Origin: Holacanthus passer
Lineage: Eukaryota; Chordata; Actinopteri; Pomacanthidae
Length of the DNA: 64,000 bases
Direction: 5' to 3'
Assembly: GCA_025331565.1 (NCBI GenBank)
Contig: JAFREQ010000026.1
Span: forward strand, 3,162,001-3,226,000
Shown: in pieces, positions 50,541 through 61,392 of the stretch
Layout: every line of letters begins with the position of its first letter
How positions within the stretch are numbered: the stretch's first letter is position 1
Notes under the pieces: model-generated
Database searches by the model: none
What the model was told of the DNA's origin: nothing
What the model saw: the letters and a program-made list of their open reading frames with translations, nothing else
Translations under genes and position numbers: made by a program

Positions 50541-51580
50541 ATGCGGAGCTCCAGGCTGCTCGGCGGGACGCTGCTCTGCGCGCTGCTGCTGTCCGCCGCC
50601 GCCGCCGGGCTGGACGACGAGTCCGGAGAGGAGCTGAGCCCCAGAGCCCTGCGGGACTTCTACCCCAAAGGTCCGAACCTGACCAGCGAGAAGCAGCTGG
50701 TAAGATCCGCAGGAGCATGCAACTTTGGAGCTTTGTGCAAAAAAAGCCAAAACAACAAGTTGCATTAGTTCAGCAAATCATGAGAATGATTATTTTACAG
50801 GTTTTGCATGTGAACTTCAACTACGTTGTGTTGAATAAAGACAAAAATTATTCGCTGCAGTCTTAAACCAAACTCCATTCAAAAATGCATGCATTTAAGA
50901 TTTTCACATGTGACTTGTGTCCTGTGCAGAAAATGATCAAACAAACGATGTAACTAGTATATTGTATATTATTAAAAGACATTGCAAATCTATTATTATC
51001 ATTATATTTTGTATAATCCCATCTGCATTCCTGTTTATTAGCTGCTCTTAAAATAAACCATTCAAAACTGCATGCATTTAAGATTTTCCCTGTCATAACT
51101 TCTGTCCTGTGCAGATATTTGACTTTATGCCATTTAGATAGATAGATAGAACTAGTGTATTGTATATGATTAAATGCCATTGCAAGTTGCCTATGTGTAA
51201 AACCCATTTGCATGTTGCATGTTTGTGAGTCAGCTGCTGAAATAACAAATGCACGTTCATGAAAACACTGTTTTAATGTTTGTCCTCCAGCTTGGAGCTC
51301 TGCAAGAAGTCCTGGAGAAGCTGCAGGCTAAACGTCTGCCTCTATGGGAAAAGAAATTTGGCCAAGTCCCAACGGTATTTCATGCACCTGAGCATCAGTT
51401 AATCACAGTGTATTGATGGATGCATGTGTGATGAGGCAGGACGATGCTGATCTGTGTGTCTGTGTGTCTCAGTGTGACGTTGGGGAGCAGTGCGCCGTCA
51501 GAAAAGGAGCTCGGATCGGGAAGATGTGCGACTGTCCCCGAGGAGCCTTCTGCAACTTTTTCCTGCTGAAGTGCTTATGA
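50541..51580 (+). CDS. cartpt: CART neuropeptide precursor, canonical type
   Basis: Precursor of CART peptides, secreted through the regulated pathway of neurons and endocrine cells. Coding exons 50541-50699, 51291-51374 and 51473-51580, with GT-AG phase-0 introns. An in-frame ATG six codons upstream (50523) would give 122 residues. The ATG at 50541 gives 116, exactly the human CARTPT length, and starts MRSSR (human MESSR), so I prefer it. A signal peptide ends near SAAAAG. Exon 2 carries ALQEVLEKLQAKR and WEKKFGQVP, so both dibasic sites (KR, KK) that release CART(55-102)- and CART(62-102)-type peptides are present; the longer one is 48 residues, as in mammals. The six cysteines lie in CDVGEQCAVRKGARIGK, MCDCPRG, FCNFFLLKC. 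It is in the same orientation as the other CART gene, 22 kb away. Confidence 0.95.
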
Positions 51581-51802
51581 GCCTCCGTGGATCTGAATGT
51601 AGAGCTGATATGTGAGGAGAGAGAAAGTCCTTTGTAATTACTGTCATATTTTTTATGATGCAGCTGGTGACTGTCCACCTTTAGGAAACAGAACTACAGT
51701 AGTTCTATGATGAGTCTATATTTGAAAAGTATATCACAGCAAAACTCTCTGTAAGAATATGATGATGATGGACAGAGAATGACCCACAAAGTTCCTGTAA
51801 AT

Positions 51803-51808
51803 ATTAAA
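51803..51808 (+). terminator. cartpt: Candidate polyadenylation signal of the second CART gene
   Basis: ATTAAA occurs 223 nt after the stop and is followed by a GT-rich stretch (TGATGTTTGTTGTGATGTG). A second possibility is AATAAA at 52026-52031, just after a (CAA)n tract. Which is used cannot be told from sequence. Confidence 0.45.
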
Positions 51809-54769
51809 TATGATGTTTGTTGTGATGTGATAGGAGATAAGAAATAACCCACAGTGCACAGTAAACTCACACCGGCTGTAAAGTGTTAGCAGCAATAGAA
51901 TATAATGGGAATATTACAGTGATTCAACATCTGGGCAAAACGAAAATCTGTGTTTTGAACTGTTTTGTTTCAGATGAATGTTTGTGTGTGACTCATGAAA
52001 AAACAACAACAACAACAACAACAATAATAAACTGTGGATCATCTTGTTTTGTAAAGCAGTGGAGTGGACGCTCGTTCTTTCAAACCTGCTCTGTCAGAGG
52101 CCGATGAGCTCGCTGTCACTTATATAAGGAGCATGTTTTGCTTTTATTTTAAGATGATGTTTGAACCGTGACGTGGATGCGAGCTGGGACGTCACATCTC
52201 CTGGGGCTCCATTGACAATAACTGGGGGGGGGGGGCTAATCCAGCTGCAGAGGAAGTAGTTATGAACCAGAGACTGTCACATCTCCCACACTGAGCCTCC
52301 CATTAACTGTCAATGGAGCAGCTTCAGGATGGTGATGACGTCATGATGATTCAGTCTGACCTGAAACATCAGAGTCATGACACCTGTACAGCTACTGTGA
52401 CCTCATGAGCTTTCATTCAAACATATTCACAACTCTTCACTCTCTAATGATCGATGTGAAAAGTTGGACACTAGAAGACTTTTCACGTTCATTCACGTCT
52501 CTGTGTGCTCACCTTCAGCTGAACAGGTGTAACAGGTGTTCATTTTGTGACATCACTGTTTGGAAGTCACTCATTGGTCCAATTTCAACTTACAGAAAGA
52601 CGAAACCTAAGCCTCTAGTTTGCATATTTATAGAGTGAATGTAGCAGAACATGAGAGTTTCAGGTGGATGATAATGATAATGATTATTTGTGTGAAAACC
52701 ATAACAGACTCAAATAATCATTCAAACCAGAGTCATCACCTTAAAACATCTCTGAGGTGTGTTTGTTAGTTTGAAGTTGAATTTGGCAGCGATCACCTTC
52801 ACAGAGCATCATCTGATCATGAGTTCACGACGTGGATATTTTTATTGTTCTGTATCTGTCAGTGGTGGAAAGTAAATGTAAATACATGGAACAAACCTGG
52901 AACCAAGTTAATCCATTCAATTGAACAAATAAACGCCCGTCATCATCACCTGCTGATTGAAATTTCTGCCTTAAGTTCCCACTGATGATATTTTTCTTTC
53001 GTTCTCACTGATGTTTCAGTCGGCTTGAATTTTCTGACCCTCTTTTTATTTGCAGCCTCATCATATTCCACATTACTGCGCTCATCTCGTATCCACCCTT
53101 CCTCTCTGCTACTGTCATCAATAATGCACAAGAAACAAGTACAAAATGTTGACTTGGGATGTGTTTGTGTGTGCGTGTGTGTGCTGGGAAGTCAACACGG
53201 ACCTAAAGGCAGACTGTAGTTTGTGCTGTCCATCAAACTGACCACACACTTTTTCCTGTTTGTCCTGTCATTTCCTGGAAAAAGCATCATTAATATTTCA
53301 CTGACAGGTGGAGGGACCCGCTCTGTGTTTAAGACATGAAGGACAAACAGCACGTCACAGAGGTTTCTCTGTCGGACATTATATCTTACAGACCCTGATA
53401 TCATTTTAAGTGATGAGGAGGTAGAACGGTTGGATCCAGCTCCTCCCGTCCACTTGTCTGAACCCCGACCTCAAGCCAAGAGCGTGTGAGTGTGTGTGAA
53501 TGAGATAAAGCACTTTAGATAAAAGCTCTATATAAATGCAGCCATTGAAGTCTCACTGAGCACACAGCCTGGTGGCTATATGACTGTTGGTACATTCATG
53601 CTCCACAGAGGAAGATCCCTTCTGAAGATTTGTTCCCAGTTATTTTATAGAAGCATAAGAAGTCGCCATCAGATCTGTAACATGTTCACACATAATAATA
53701 ATGGTTTTGAGTCCATCGAGCAGCCAGACTTTTCAAAACTGTCTCTTTGTTTGTTCCATCCAACACGTTCATGTTGAGGACTGTCAGGACCAGAATTCAT
53801 GGCTTGATCCTTTGAATATATTGAATATATTTATAAAACACTCACCTCATCTCTTCCTGTGTTTGTCATGTGTCGTGATCTGCAAAGTGTGATGAAGAAA
53901 TCCTTTATTAACCCTTTTTTTGTTGCTGATATGTAAAAACTAAACTCCAGTCTTTTGTCAATCCAGCATGTTTTAACTTCAGCTGAGGGACTGAACGCAC
54001 AGATATGGATTGAGAAAAGTCTTATGACAGACTTTTAAAAACCACCAAACTACCAGAAACATTGGAGGCGGTTGAGCTGACAATGAGGCCGTTTATCTTA
54101 GTTTCTGAACAGCAATACTTTCTCCAGACAGCGAGGATTTGCTATCGATTCCTCAGGGAATTACCTCCAATTCCAATAGAGATTGCGTGTGTGGACAAGG
54201 GCTTTGTTTCACACAGTGAGACAGTTCAAACCTGCAGCAGTGGCCCGTCGGGAGAAACGTTTGTTTGTGTGCGATCATTTGACAGAGAATTAAAGAATGA
54301 CAGATTGAGACGGCGACGGAAACACTGAGACAGTGAAGGAGAGAAAGAGGCAGAGGACGATTGAGGGTGTGATGGACGGAGACGCGGAGCAGGTGACGAA
54401 TGATACCGTCTGAAATAGAGATTGCTCTCTCACAATGACGTCGTCGGGCGTAAACCGCTCAATACATCGACACCAGACAAAGCTTGAGGCGGCGGAGTTG
54501 ATTTACAACACGTGAACACTGATCTGTGAACGCATGCACACGGAGCTCTGCCCGAATTTACTTTGTTCATGTTGTCGATACACACGTAAACATACAAATA
54601 CAAACCTATGTGATGACTGTTATCGTCGCTGCTCCTGAAAGAGGAAAATCAATGTTAAAAAGAAGTGAGTCTGGGAATCTCGTGGCCCGGTGGCAGAGAC
54701 ACGGACATTATTCATCCAGTTTATCCACCAATGTCACAAAGACCATGAGTAACCACCAAGTGCCCGAAA

Positions 54770-55200
54770 GAATCAACATACCACAAAACAGAACGTCATC
54801 CAAAAACCACCATCAAGCACCACAAAGCATTTACTACAGCAAAGTACCATTAACTACCACACTGAGTACTACAAACTGGCTCGAAGCACATCAGACTACT
54901 ACAAGAAAACACAAGGTTCATGATGAGGTACTGTGAAAAACCACAATGTATCATAAAATGTACTGCAACTGCAAAACTGCCAAAATAAACCAGCACCACA
55001 TACAAAACAAAACATAGTACAAAAAGTACTAAGAGAAGTATTGTCCAACAAAGTACCAAAAACTACCACAATGGCACTATGAAGTACACTAAATCACAAC
55101 AAAACACAAGGGTCCAGGATGAAGTACTGGACCAAGAAGAACCACAATGTACCACAAACGTATACTACAAAGTACCAAAATACCATCAAGTGTCACAAAG
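54770..55200. repeat. Degenerate ACCACAA-rich repeat with about 190-bp period
   Basis: The blocks AAAACACAAGG...GATGAGGTACT...ACCACAATGTA at about 54907 and AAAACACAAGG...GATGAAGTACT...ACCACAATGTA at about 55101 show a duplicated unit of about 194 bp. The strand is very poor in G. Confidence 0.6.
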
Positions 55201-55639
55201 TGGTTTTGTAGTTCATTGGGACAGATTGTGATACTTTTACATTTGGTGTTACATTGCACTTTGATTACTGAGGCTGTGATACCTCAGTCACATATCGGGG
55301 TCGTTGTCGTACCTTCATGCTTCTTTGTGGGATCTTGCGGTACTAACAAGTTCTTCTGTTTCACTGCGTTGATCAGTAGGAACCTGCCTCTGTGCTTCGG
55401 CTCAGTCGAGCATCCTGATGGAAAGTTAAAGTTCCAGGAATCAGTGATGACGCTGCTGCGACCCTTCAGACGTGTTTACAGCCAGCGTTCCAACAGAGAG
55501 ATTAATAAAGTGAGACTGACAGTGGTGATATTAAGATTCACACTTTATATTAAACAGAGTCGCCCTGATTTTATGATGTGATTATAATATCAGATATACT
55601 AATATATTTTCTTTTCTTAAAGGTTAAACACAGGAAAAG

Positions 55640-55678
55640 TCTCTCTCTCTCTCTCTCTCTCTCCCACACACACACACA
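55640..55678. repeat. (TC)12(CA)7 compound microsatellite
   Basis: TC array followed by a CA array. Confidence 0.9.
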
Positions 55679-55800
55679 GTCCATTCTTTAAGATCAAAAT
55701 CACATATAAACACTGCTGCCCTCTTGTGGTGACACTTGAGAACAATTATTAAAAAACAGTAAAGTATTATAATGTTGTGAAAATACACAAATGTCATAGG

Positions 55801-56240
55801 CAGTAGTAGAAAGTAACTACTTAAAGTAAGTATTTACTCAAGTACTACACTGAAGTACAGTTTTGAGGTACTTGCACTTTACTTGAATATTTCCATTTTA
55901 TGCTCCTTCATACTTCATTTGGAGGCAAATACTGTCCTTTCTACTCCACTACATTTATTTGACAGCTTTAGTTACTTGTTACAGTGCAGATTTAGAACAT
56001 TAATGTAAAACATAAATAAAATAATAAAATATGATATAATTAAGTTACCCAGCAGTATAACACCAGTAACACCTGAACACATCAATGATTATAATCCACT
56101 GTACTAATCCACTACAATATACAGTATATTATCTGAAATGGGAAGATTCTGCACAATGCATACTTTTACTTTTGGTACTTTAAGTATAATTTTATACCAA
56201 TATTGTTTAAGTGAGATGAATGCAGGACTGTGGTATTGCT
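55801..56240. mobile_element. CAGTGGTGG-type MITE, 3.8 kb downstream of the second CART gene
   Basis: It starts with CAGTAGTAGAAAGTAACTAC and contains the AGTACTACACTGAAGTACAG and TACTTGAATATTTCC blocks of the family. The far end (GAATGCAGGACTGTGG) is internally deleted. An open frame of 149 codons that begins inside it is considered fortuitous. Confidence 0.6.
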
Positions 56241-58077
56241 CCATGGTACAATTACTAAATTTCAGGTTTATGAAAAACATTGAAACAAGCATGAGCTTAC
56301 ACAAACGTGACACCACAGCTCGTCGAGCAGCTTATTCTAAGCATCCGCCACGTTACAGATCATATCAGTGGCCGAGTTCAGATTGTCTAATGACGTGGAA
56401 AATATCCCGGTGCGCTCATGTGAACGCAGTCCGGTCAGCTGTGTCGATGAGGCCGAGAGCATCCAGCTGTAACACCCAGCAGCTCAGTTTCAACCGTGGG
56501 GGGAGGTCAAGCATGAATGTCAACCAAATTACTGAGAGTTTAGAATTATTTGATCAGCACTGCTTGCATCTATTTAACCATCTCTAATGAGGAACTGAGT
56601 CATCCAGTTCAGCTGTGTCTGAACTTGCCAATTACCACTAATGAGAGGCAGAATGAGACAAAGTTCAATGTATTGATTTCAAGAGCTACTTTTTCATTAA
56701 GAGTCAGAATTTCCTTTAGTGAAATGAGATCATTAAGTTGGTGATACAACATATGATTGGCTCGGTTTTCAAAAGGCTGCTACACAAAATCACACATATT
56801 ATGAAAACGCTGAATGCTGTTTTCTGCAGGTAGAAACCAAATGAACTCGGTTAAATTACGTTTATTTAAAAAATATATAGAAACAGGACCACTGATGTAA
56901 ACATACAGTAACATGGAACAGTGTGGAACAAACACTTCGATGCAACCCTGTTCACCTTCAACCCAGACTGGAAAAAAGAAACAAAAATCACACATCACAG
57001 CAGCACTTTACCCTCAAACATATCATACCTGTACACACTAGTTGTGTTCAAAGGAATTTGATTAATTACGACACATCGATACTTTCAACAAAGTGTGTGT
57101 CTTAGTGGTTTTTTAATCAGTGAGATTAAATAATGAAATAAAAGCAGTAGCCTTTAGTACTTCTGTGTACAGCACAACAGGTACTGTAGTTGGCCAAGTA
57201 TTTGAGAAGAACACAAAAGCTGAAAACTGCAAAGTACACTTCTCCTTAAACAGACTGAAGACTGTAAGAAAAAAGTCAAACCTTCAGTAAATTCTCTGTA
57301 GAATCACTTTGATTGCAGAAACTCTGTGTCATGTTTTAAATCACCGCTGAGCAGATTACAGCTGAACTCTTCTCAGTTTTATAAAGAACTGGACCGACAT
57401 TAACACCCTGGGTCACCATCATACCAACAATATTTGGAGCAGTTTATGTGAACTTAGGACATTTTACTACTCAGGTTACATTTTTCTGTCGAGGTCAGAA
57501 AAATGAGAATGAAGCACGAGTGCCAACAAATAACCTCAGCGAGGTCCAGTCCTGCTCAGTAACTGAGGAAAGGAGTATTCAATTCCAACCTATTATCAAC
57601 TACTACACAAACAGCCATAAAATACAAGGGTTAATGGGCACAATTAGAAAAGCACATGATGATATCTGACTTCAAACAGTCACTTATGGTTGAAATATCA
57701 AAATAATGTCTGGAGTTATACAATACTTCATATTCAGATGTTTTTGTCCTCAACTGGTACAAAGACTAAAGACAAGTCAACCGTGTTTAGGAAAAGTTAG
57801 TGACTATTTTTTTTTACTGCATCCAGCTGCCGAAATCTGTCTCCTGGCACAAAAATGTAAGTAGGTTATTGGTTTTTTTCATGTGACTTCTATTTCCCTT
57901 GTAACTGAGCAGTGAGAATCTGAACTAAAAAGGAACAAAGTAAAGTTATCAACTATGGTTTGAACAAAGTAAAACAAACTGTAGGTGTGACTGTACCTGG
58001 CTACGCTAGTGAAATCCCCCAAACAAAACCTGACATAAACACACTAGTCCTAATACGATACCAGTTATGGCTGTTTG
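56241..58077. other. Intergenic, possibly distal 3' UTR of cdkn2aip
   Basis: A/T-rich with no exon recognised. A minus-strand AATAAA (TTTATT near 56862) could be a far polyadenylation signal for cdkn2aip, but nothing else supports that. Confidence 0.5.
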
Positions 58078-58435
58078 ACTTTTAAAGGCAGAATGAGGAG
58101 GATTTCGATTAAAAAACAATATACAGACAAAATAATCCCTCAGTCATCACTTATGACCCATTTGAAGTGTGTGGCAGTGTATCTGCAGAGGCCCTGTCCT
58201 CTGCCTGGATTTTCTTATTTTGATGTGTTTGGGATGTTTCTGGGCATCAACCTTTGAGCAGTGGGAGTTTAGCCCCCAGCCAATAAAAAGCTTGCAGGGT
58301 GTGAGAGCAAGACTCTACAAAAACGTAGCCCAGGTACCAGGTCATAAGCAGCATCCAAGAGGAATCTGCAAACTGAGTATGAGGGACCAACTCTGAATGA
58401 TGTGTTTACAAATCCTACTCATTCTGCCTTTAAAG
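58078..58435. mobile_element. MITE with about 25-bp terminal inverted repeats
   Basis: The left end TTTAAAGGCAGAATGAGGAG and the inverse of the right end, TTTAAAGGCAGAATGAGTAG, differ at one base; both continue GATTT. Length about 358 bp, non-coding. It abuts the next MITE. Confidence 0.8.
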
Positions 58436-58826
58436 GGGCAACATGTAAGATCACCTGTCGAAGGTCACTCCACACCAAGAGGGGGCAGCATATCACCAGA
58501 GTAACTGCTACTCACTATACTCTGTAGCCATCTATGGCTGTGGCTACTAGCTGCCGTTAGCTCCTTAGCTCAGTTAGCGGTACAGCTAGTGGCCCAATGA
58601 GTCGACTCGTGCCAACTGGATAGAATTGAGCAACACTATTGGACTCTCACCTCTCCAGGGACAAGGTGTTATTGGGAGACAAGGTGGAGCCAGAGCCAGC
58701 TCGATCTATCTCTGCAACACAACACACTGACATCTTTGACAACTGTCACTTCTTCACATTCTGTTGACTTTTTGAGTGTTTTAAACTAAAATTCTGACTA
58801 ACTTCTTACACGTTGCACCTTTGAAA
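58429..58826. mobile_element. Second MITE, distinct family, terminal inverted repeats about 22 bp
   Basis: The left end TTTAAAGGGGCAACATGTAA mirrors the right end, whose complement reads TTTCAAAGGTGCAACGTGTA. Length about 398 bp, non-coding. Its first bases (CTTTAAAG) are shared with the end of the preceding element. Confidence 0.75.
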
Positions 58827-59104
58827 GATGGCACATGCTCCAACTCCACCGTTTTGTGACACTGTCTCTGAAACTCTGAATCTTATTCTGTACTGAGTGC
58901 ATTTTCAGCCCCCTTCAGTTTTACACTCTTGATGTTTTGGTGATGTTTGTCTAAAAGTGTGTAGTTAACTCAATGATTTCAAATGTTTAGCTGCAGAACA
59001 GTCTGGTCCCAGCATGGTCATGAATTTCCTCAGTAGCTCCATTAAGTAAGTGTCCATGCTCCCAACAGGCATCACAGCAGGGCAAATGTCACAAATTGCC
59101 TGCT

Positions 59105-60990
59105 CTAAGAAGAAGCATCTTCCAGCTGCTCGTCCTGAAAAGGGTAGCTGAGTGCAGGAGGAAAGCCCTGACTCCGAGGCTGTTCATCCAACAACATCAA
59201 ATCCTCCACATCTTTCCCTTTATACCTCCGTCTGCAGATCTTTACCGTCACTTTTCGCCCCTGAAAGACTTTGAGGGCCTCTTTGGAAGCCATGGCTTTG
59301 GCGGCAGACTCATCACGCCCGTATCCTGTCCCCATGTAAACAGTCTGACAGCGAATCTCACACACATGGCCGTCCTTCTGTGTGCGACCTGCGGGGAGGC
59401 CCGTAATGTCCTTCAGTGGCACAAACACACAGACCAGGGTCTCTTTACATGACTCTACACAGCTACGAAGGATTTCAAAATGGTCCAGGTTGGGACCGAA
59501 ACCCCCTGCCGACACCAACTTCCAAGCCACCGCCTTGTAGAGGCGGTTGAAGAAGGGCTGGTGCTCTGATGGAGCCTGTGGAGGAGGTCCTGATTTCTGA
59601 CCCACGGGCCTCGTAGCTGTCCTCACAGCAGGTCGACTGTCGAGCTCATTAGGACCACATTTGGCTCTTTTCACGCAGCTGTCAGCGTCGCCCTCTGCAA
59701 AAGATGACACAACAGACAGGCAGGACAGTGATGACTGCACAAAGACACAGCAGTTAATGAGGAAACAGACTCCAGCCTCAGGTGTGGGTGTGTAAGGAAA
59801 AACACCCGAAACCCTGCTGTAACAGAAAATCACACTGAAACATATTGGTGGTCCATAACAAGCCATGGAGACTTTGTGTGGCTGCACAGAATCCTTCCTA
59901 CAGTCTAACTTTTCATTTATGAAGGTTATTCAAGGTAACCAGACTTTGTCATAGTACAAAGAACATGCAGTTATCAATAATACAGAAATGTTATTATTAT
60001 GTACTGTATCATTTATTATAAGCATGTATTCAATATTATAAATCATTAAGGATGGGCTATACAAAAAAAACAAAACAGTATTTTAAACCAAACACAAAGT
60101 ATGAGTATCATGACAACATGTTGTGGGCGACTCTTTCTGTCTTTCAGTTGTTGTTGAGACCAAAAAGAGTTTATTTGAAACTGACTGGAATTTTTAAGAC
60201 CTTAGTTTGTGGTGGTGCTGGATTGCATCGTGTTGAAATGTGCCTCTAATATTTTGTCCACTGACATTTAAATATATGGGGAAACAAAATATAAGAAACA
60301 CATTTTGACATAAGGGAATCCAATCCAATATTACTATTGGCCACAATACTTACGACAGTGTCATTCATCTTAATTTTTCTGTGTATTCCCAAGAAGGTTA
60401 AATTAAAAAAATGGTAGTGCAAATACTGGTTGTCAAATTTTCATCCAGTGGACCTGATTTCAGTCACATCAAACTCAAGCTGTGAAAATAAACACAGTCT
60501 TCTGCTTTATTAAAAATGTCTTACCATCTGTGGCGTTCCGCTTTCCTTTGCCCATGACTCCATCTATTGTCGTTCTGTGAACTGGGGCGTCTTTGACAAC
60601 TATGCCCTCAGCCATCTCCTTGATCTTGTCCATCACAGCCTGTGGATAACTGGGGGATGAAGAGAACAGAGACAAGAGGAATCATCATCTGTCTGCCTTG
60701 ATCTTCTCTCTCTGCTCATTGTGCTCTGTCAGTGTGTCTCACCTGCAGCCCAGGAAAACGTGATTGGCCCACACCATGGACAGAGACAGCAGCCTGTCCA
60801 GACTGCTGCTGGGGACTCCGGGCTCCACGGTGGGGAAAGCCTCCATGTTCCTCAGGATGAACTCTCTCCGGGCAAACCACTGCTTGTTGGTCTCACAGTA
60901 GCCCCTGAAGGTGTCGACCCACTGGGCCAGCTGCGGGTTCTGGCCCAGGTATTCTGAAACTATGTCCTCTCCGCTGCTCTCCCCCGCCAT
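59105..60990 (-). CDS. cdkn2aip: CDKN2A-interacting protein (CARF)
   Basis: Nuclear protein known in mammals to bind ARF and p53-pathway factors and the exonuclease XRN2. Coding exons in transcript order: 60743-60990, 60525-60649, 59105-59694 (963 nt, 320 residues). The ATG at 60988-60990 starts MAGESSGEDIVSEYLGQNP. The N-terminal XRN2-binding domain spans about residues 8-110 (WFARREFILRNMEAFP, LLSLSMVWANHVFLGC, YPQAVMDKIKEMAEGI). The C-terminal region (QPFFNRLYKAVAWKLVSAGG, VYMGTGYGRDESAAKAMA, VKICRRRYKGKDVEDLMLL) matches the conserved dsRNA-binding-like end of the family. The Ser-rich middle is much shorter than in the 580-residue human protein. Intron phases fit exactly. A polypyrimidine tract and CAG end only 2 nt before the ATG, so an upstream 5' UTR exon is likely, with a donor near 61391 (G|GTACGT). 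Confidence 0.94.
59695..60524 (-). other. cdkn2aip: cdkn2aip intron 2
   Basis: GT-AG intron between the XRN2-binding-domain exon and the large last exon. A/T-rich, with no recognised repeat or exon. Confidence 0.85.
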
Positions 60991-61392
60991 CCCTGCAACA
61001 ACAAACACTGAGTGTAAGAAACAGGAAATCTCGTCTTTGTGTGGCTCCTAACTTAGTATCGCTAGCTTGACTCGGGTCTGATTAAAGTGTGTAGACGACT
61101 TGATCTACCTGTGTACCTGCTAGTTAACGTTTTATAAAGAGCACACAACAGTTGTTTTGTTGCTAACTTGCCTGATAGTAGCATAGTTAAGCTAACCAGC
61201 GACTGTTTTCCAGAGTCTCACTGACTTTAGCAACTAACGTTAAGTTGAGCTAAATGGCAAACAGAGTCATAGCAGCGCTACTTGAAACGACACTGATGAT
61301 TAAATCAGGCTAAAAATAATGCTAATAACTTCATATCCACAGGTCGTGAGATCGCATGAATTAATCATTTAACTACTAACTAACGACGTACC

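Larger units (their letters stand above)
52032..55800. other. Intergenic downstream of the second CART gene
   Basis: No exon was recognised. Notable contents are a fragment starting CAGTGGTGGAAAGTAA (52861), a possible regulatory island (54050-54500), a degenerate CAA/ACC-rich tandem region (54770-55200) and a (TC)n(CA)n array (55640-55678). Confidence 0.65.

Noticed and set aside
50390..50866. Plus-strand open frame of 158 codons overlapping CART exon 1
   Set aside because: It is a different frame over the GC-rich first exon and reads through the splice donor; Arg/Ala-rich shadow composition.
52861..52880. Further full copy of the CAGTGGTGG MITE
   Set aside because: Only about 16 bp of the end is recognisable; the following sequence does not match the family.
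55147..55581. Plus-strand open frame of 144 codons
   Set aside because: No recognisable family; it begins in degenerate repeat sequence, with no splice or promoter context.
56138..56587. Plus-strand open frame of 149 codons
   Set aside because: Starts inside a MITE copy and has no family resemblance.
59096..59452. Plus-strand open frame of 118 codons
   Set aside because: Antisense shadow of the cdkn2aip last exon.
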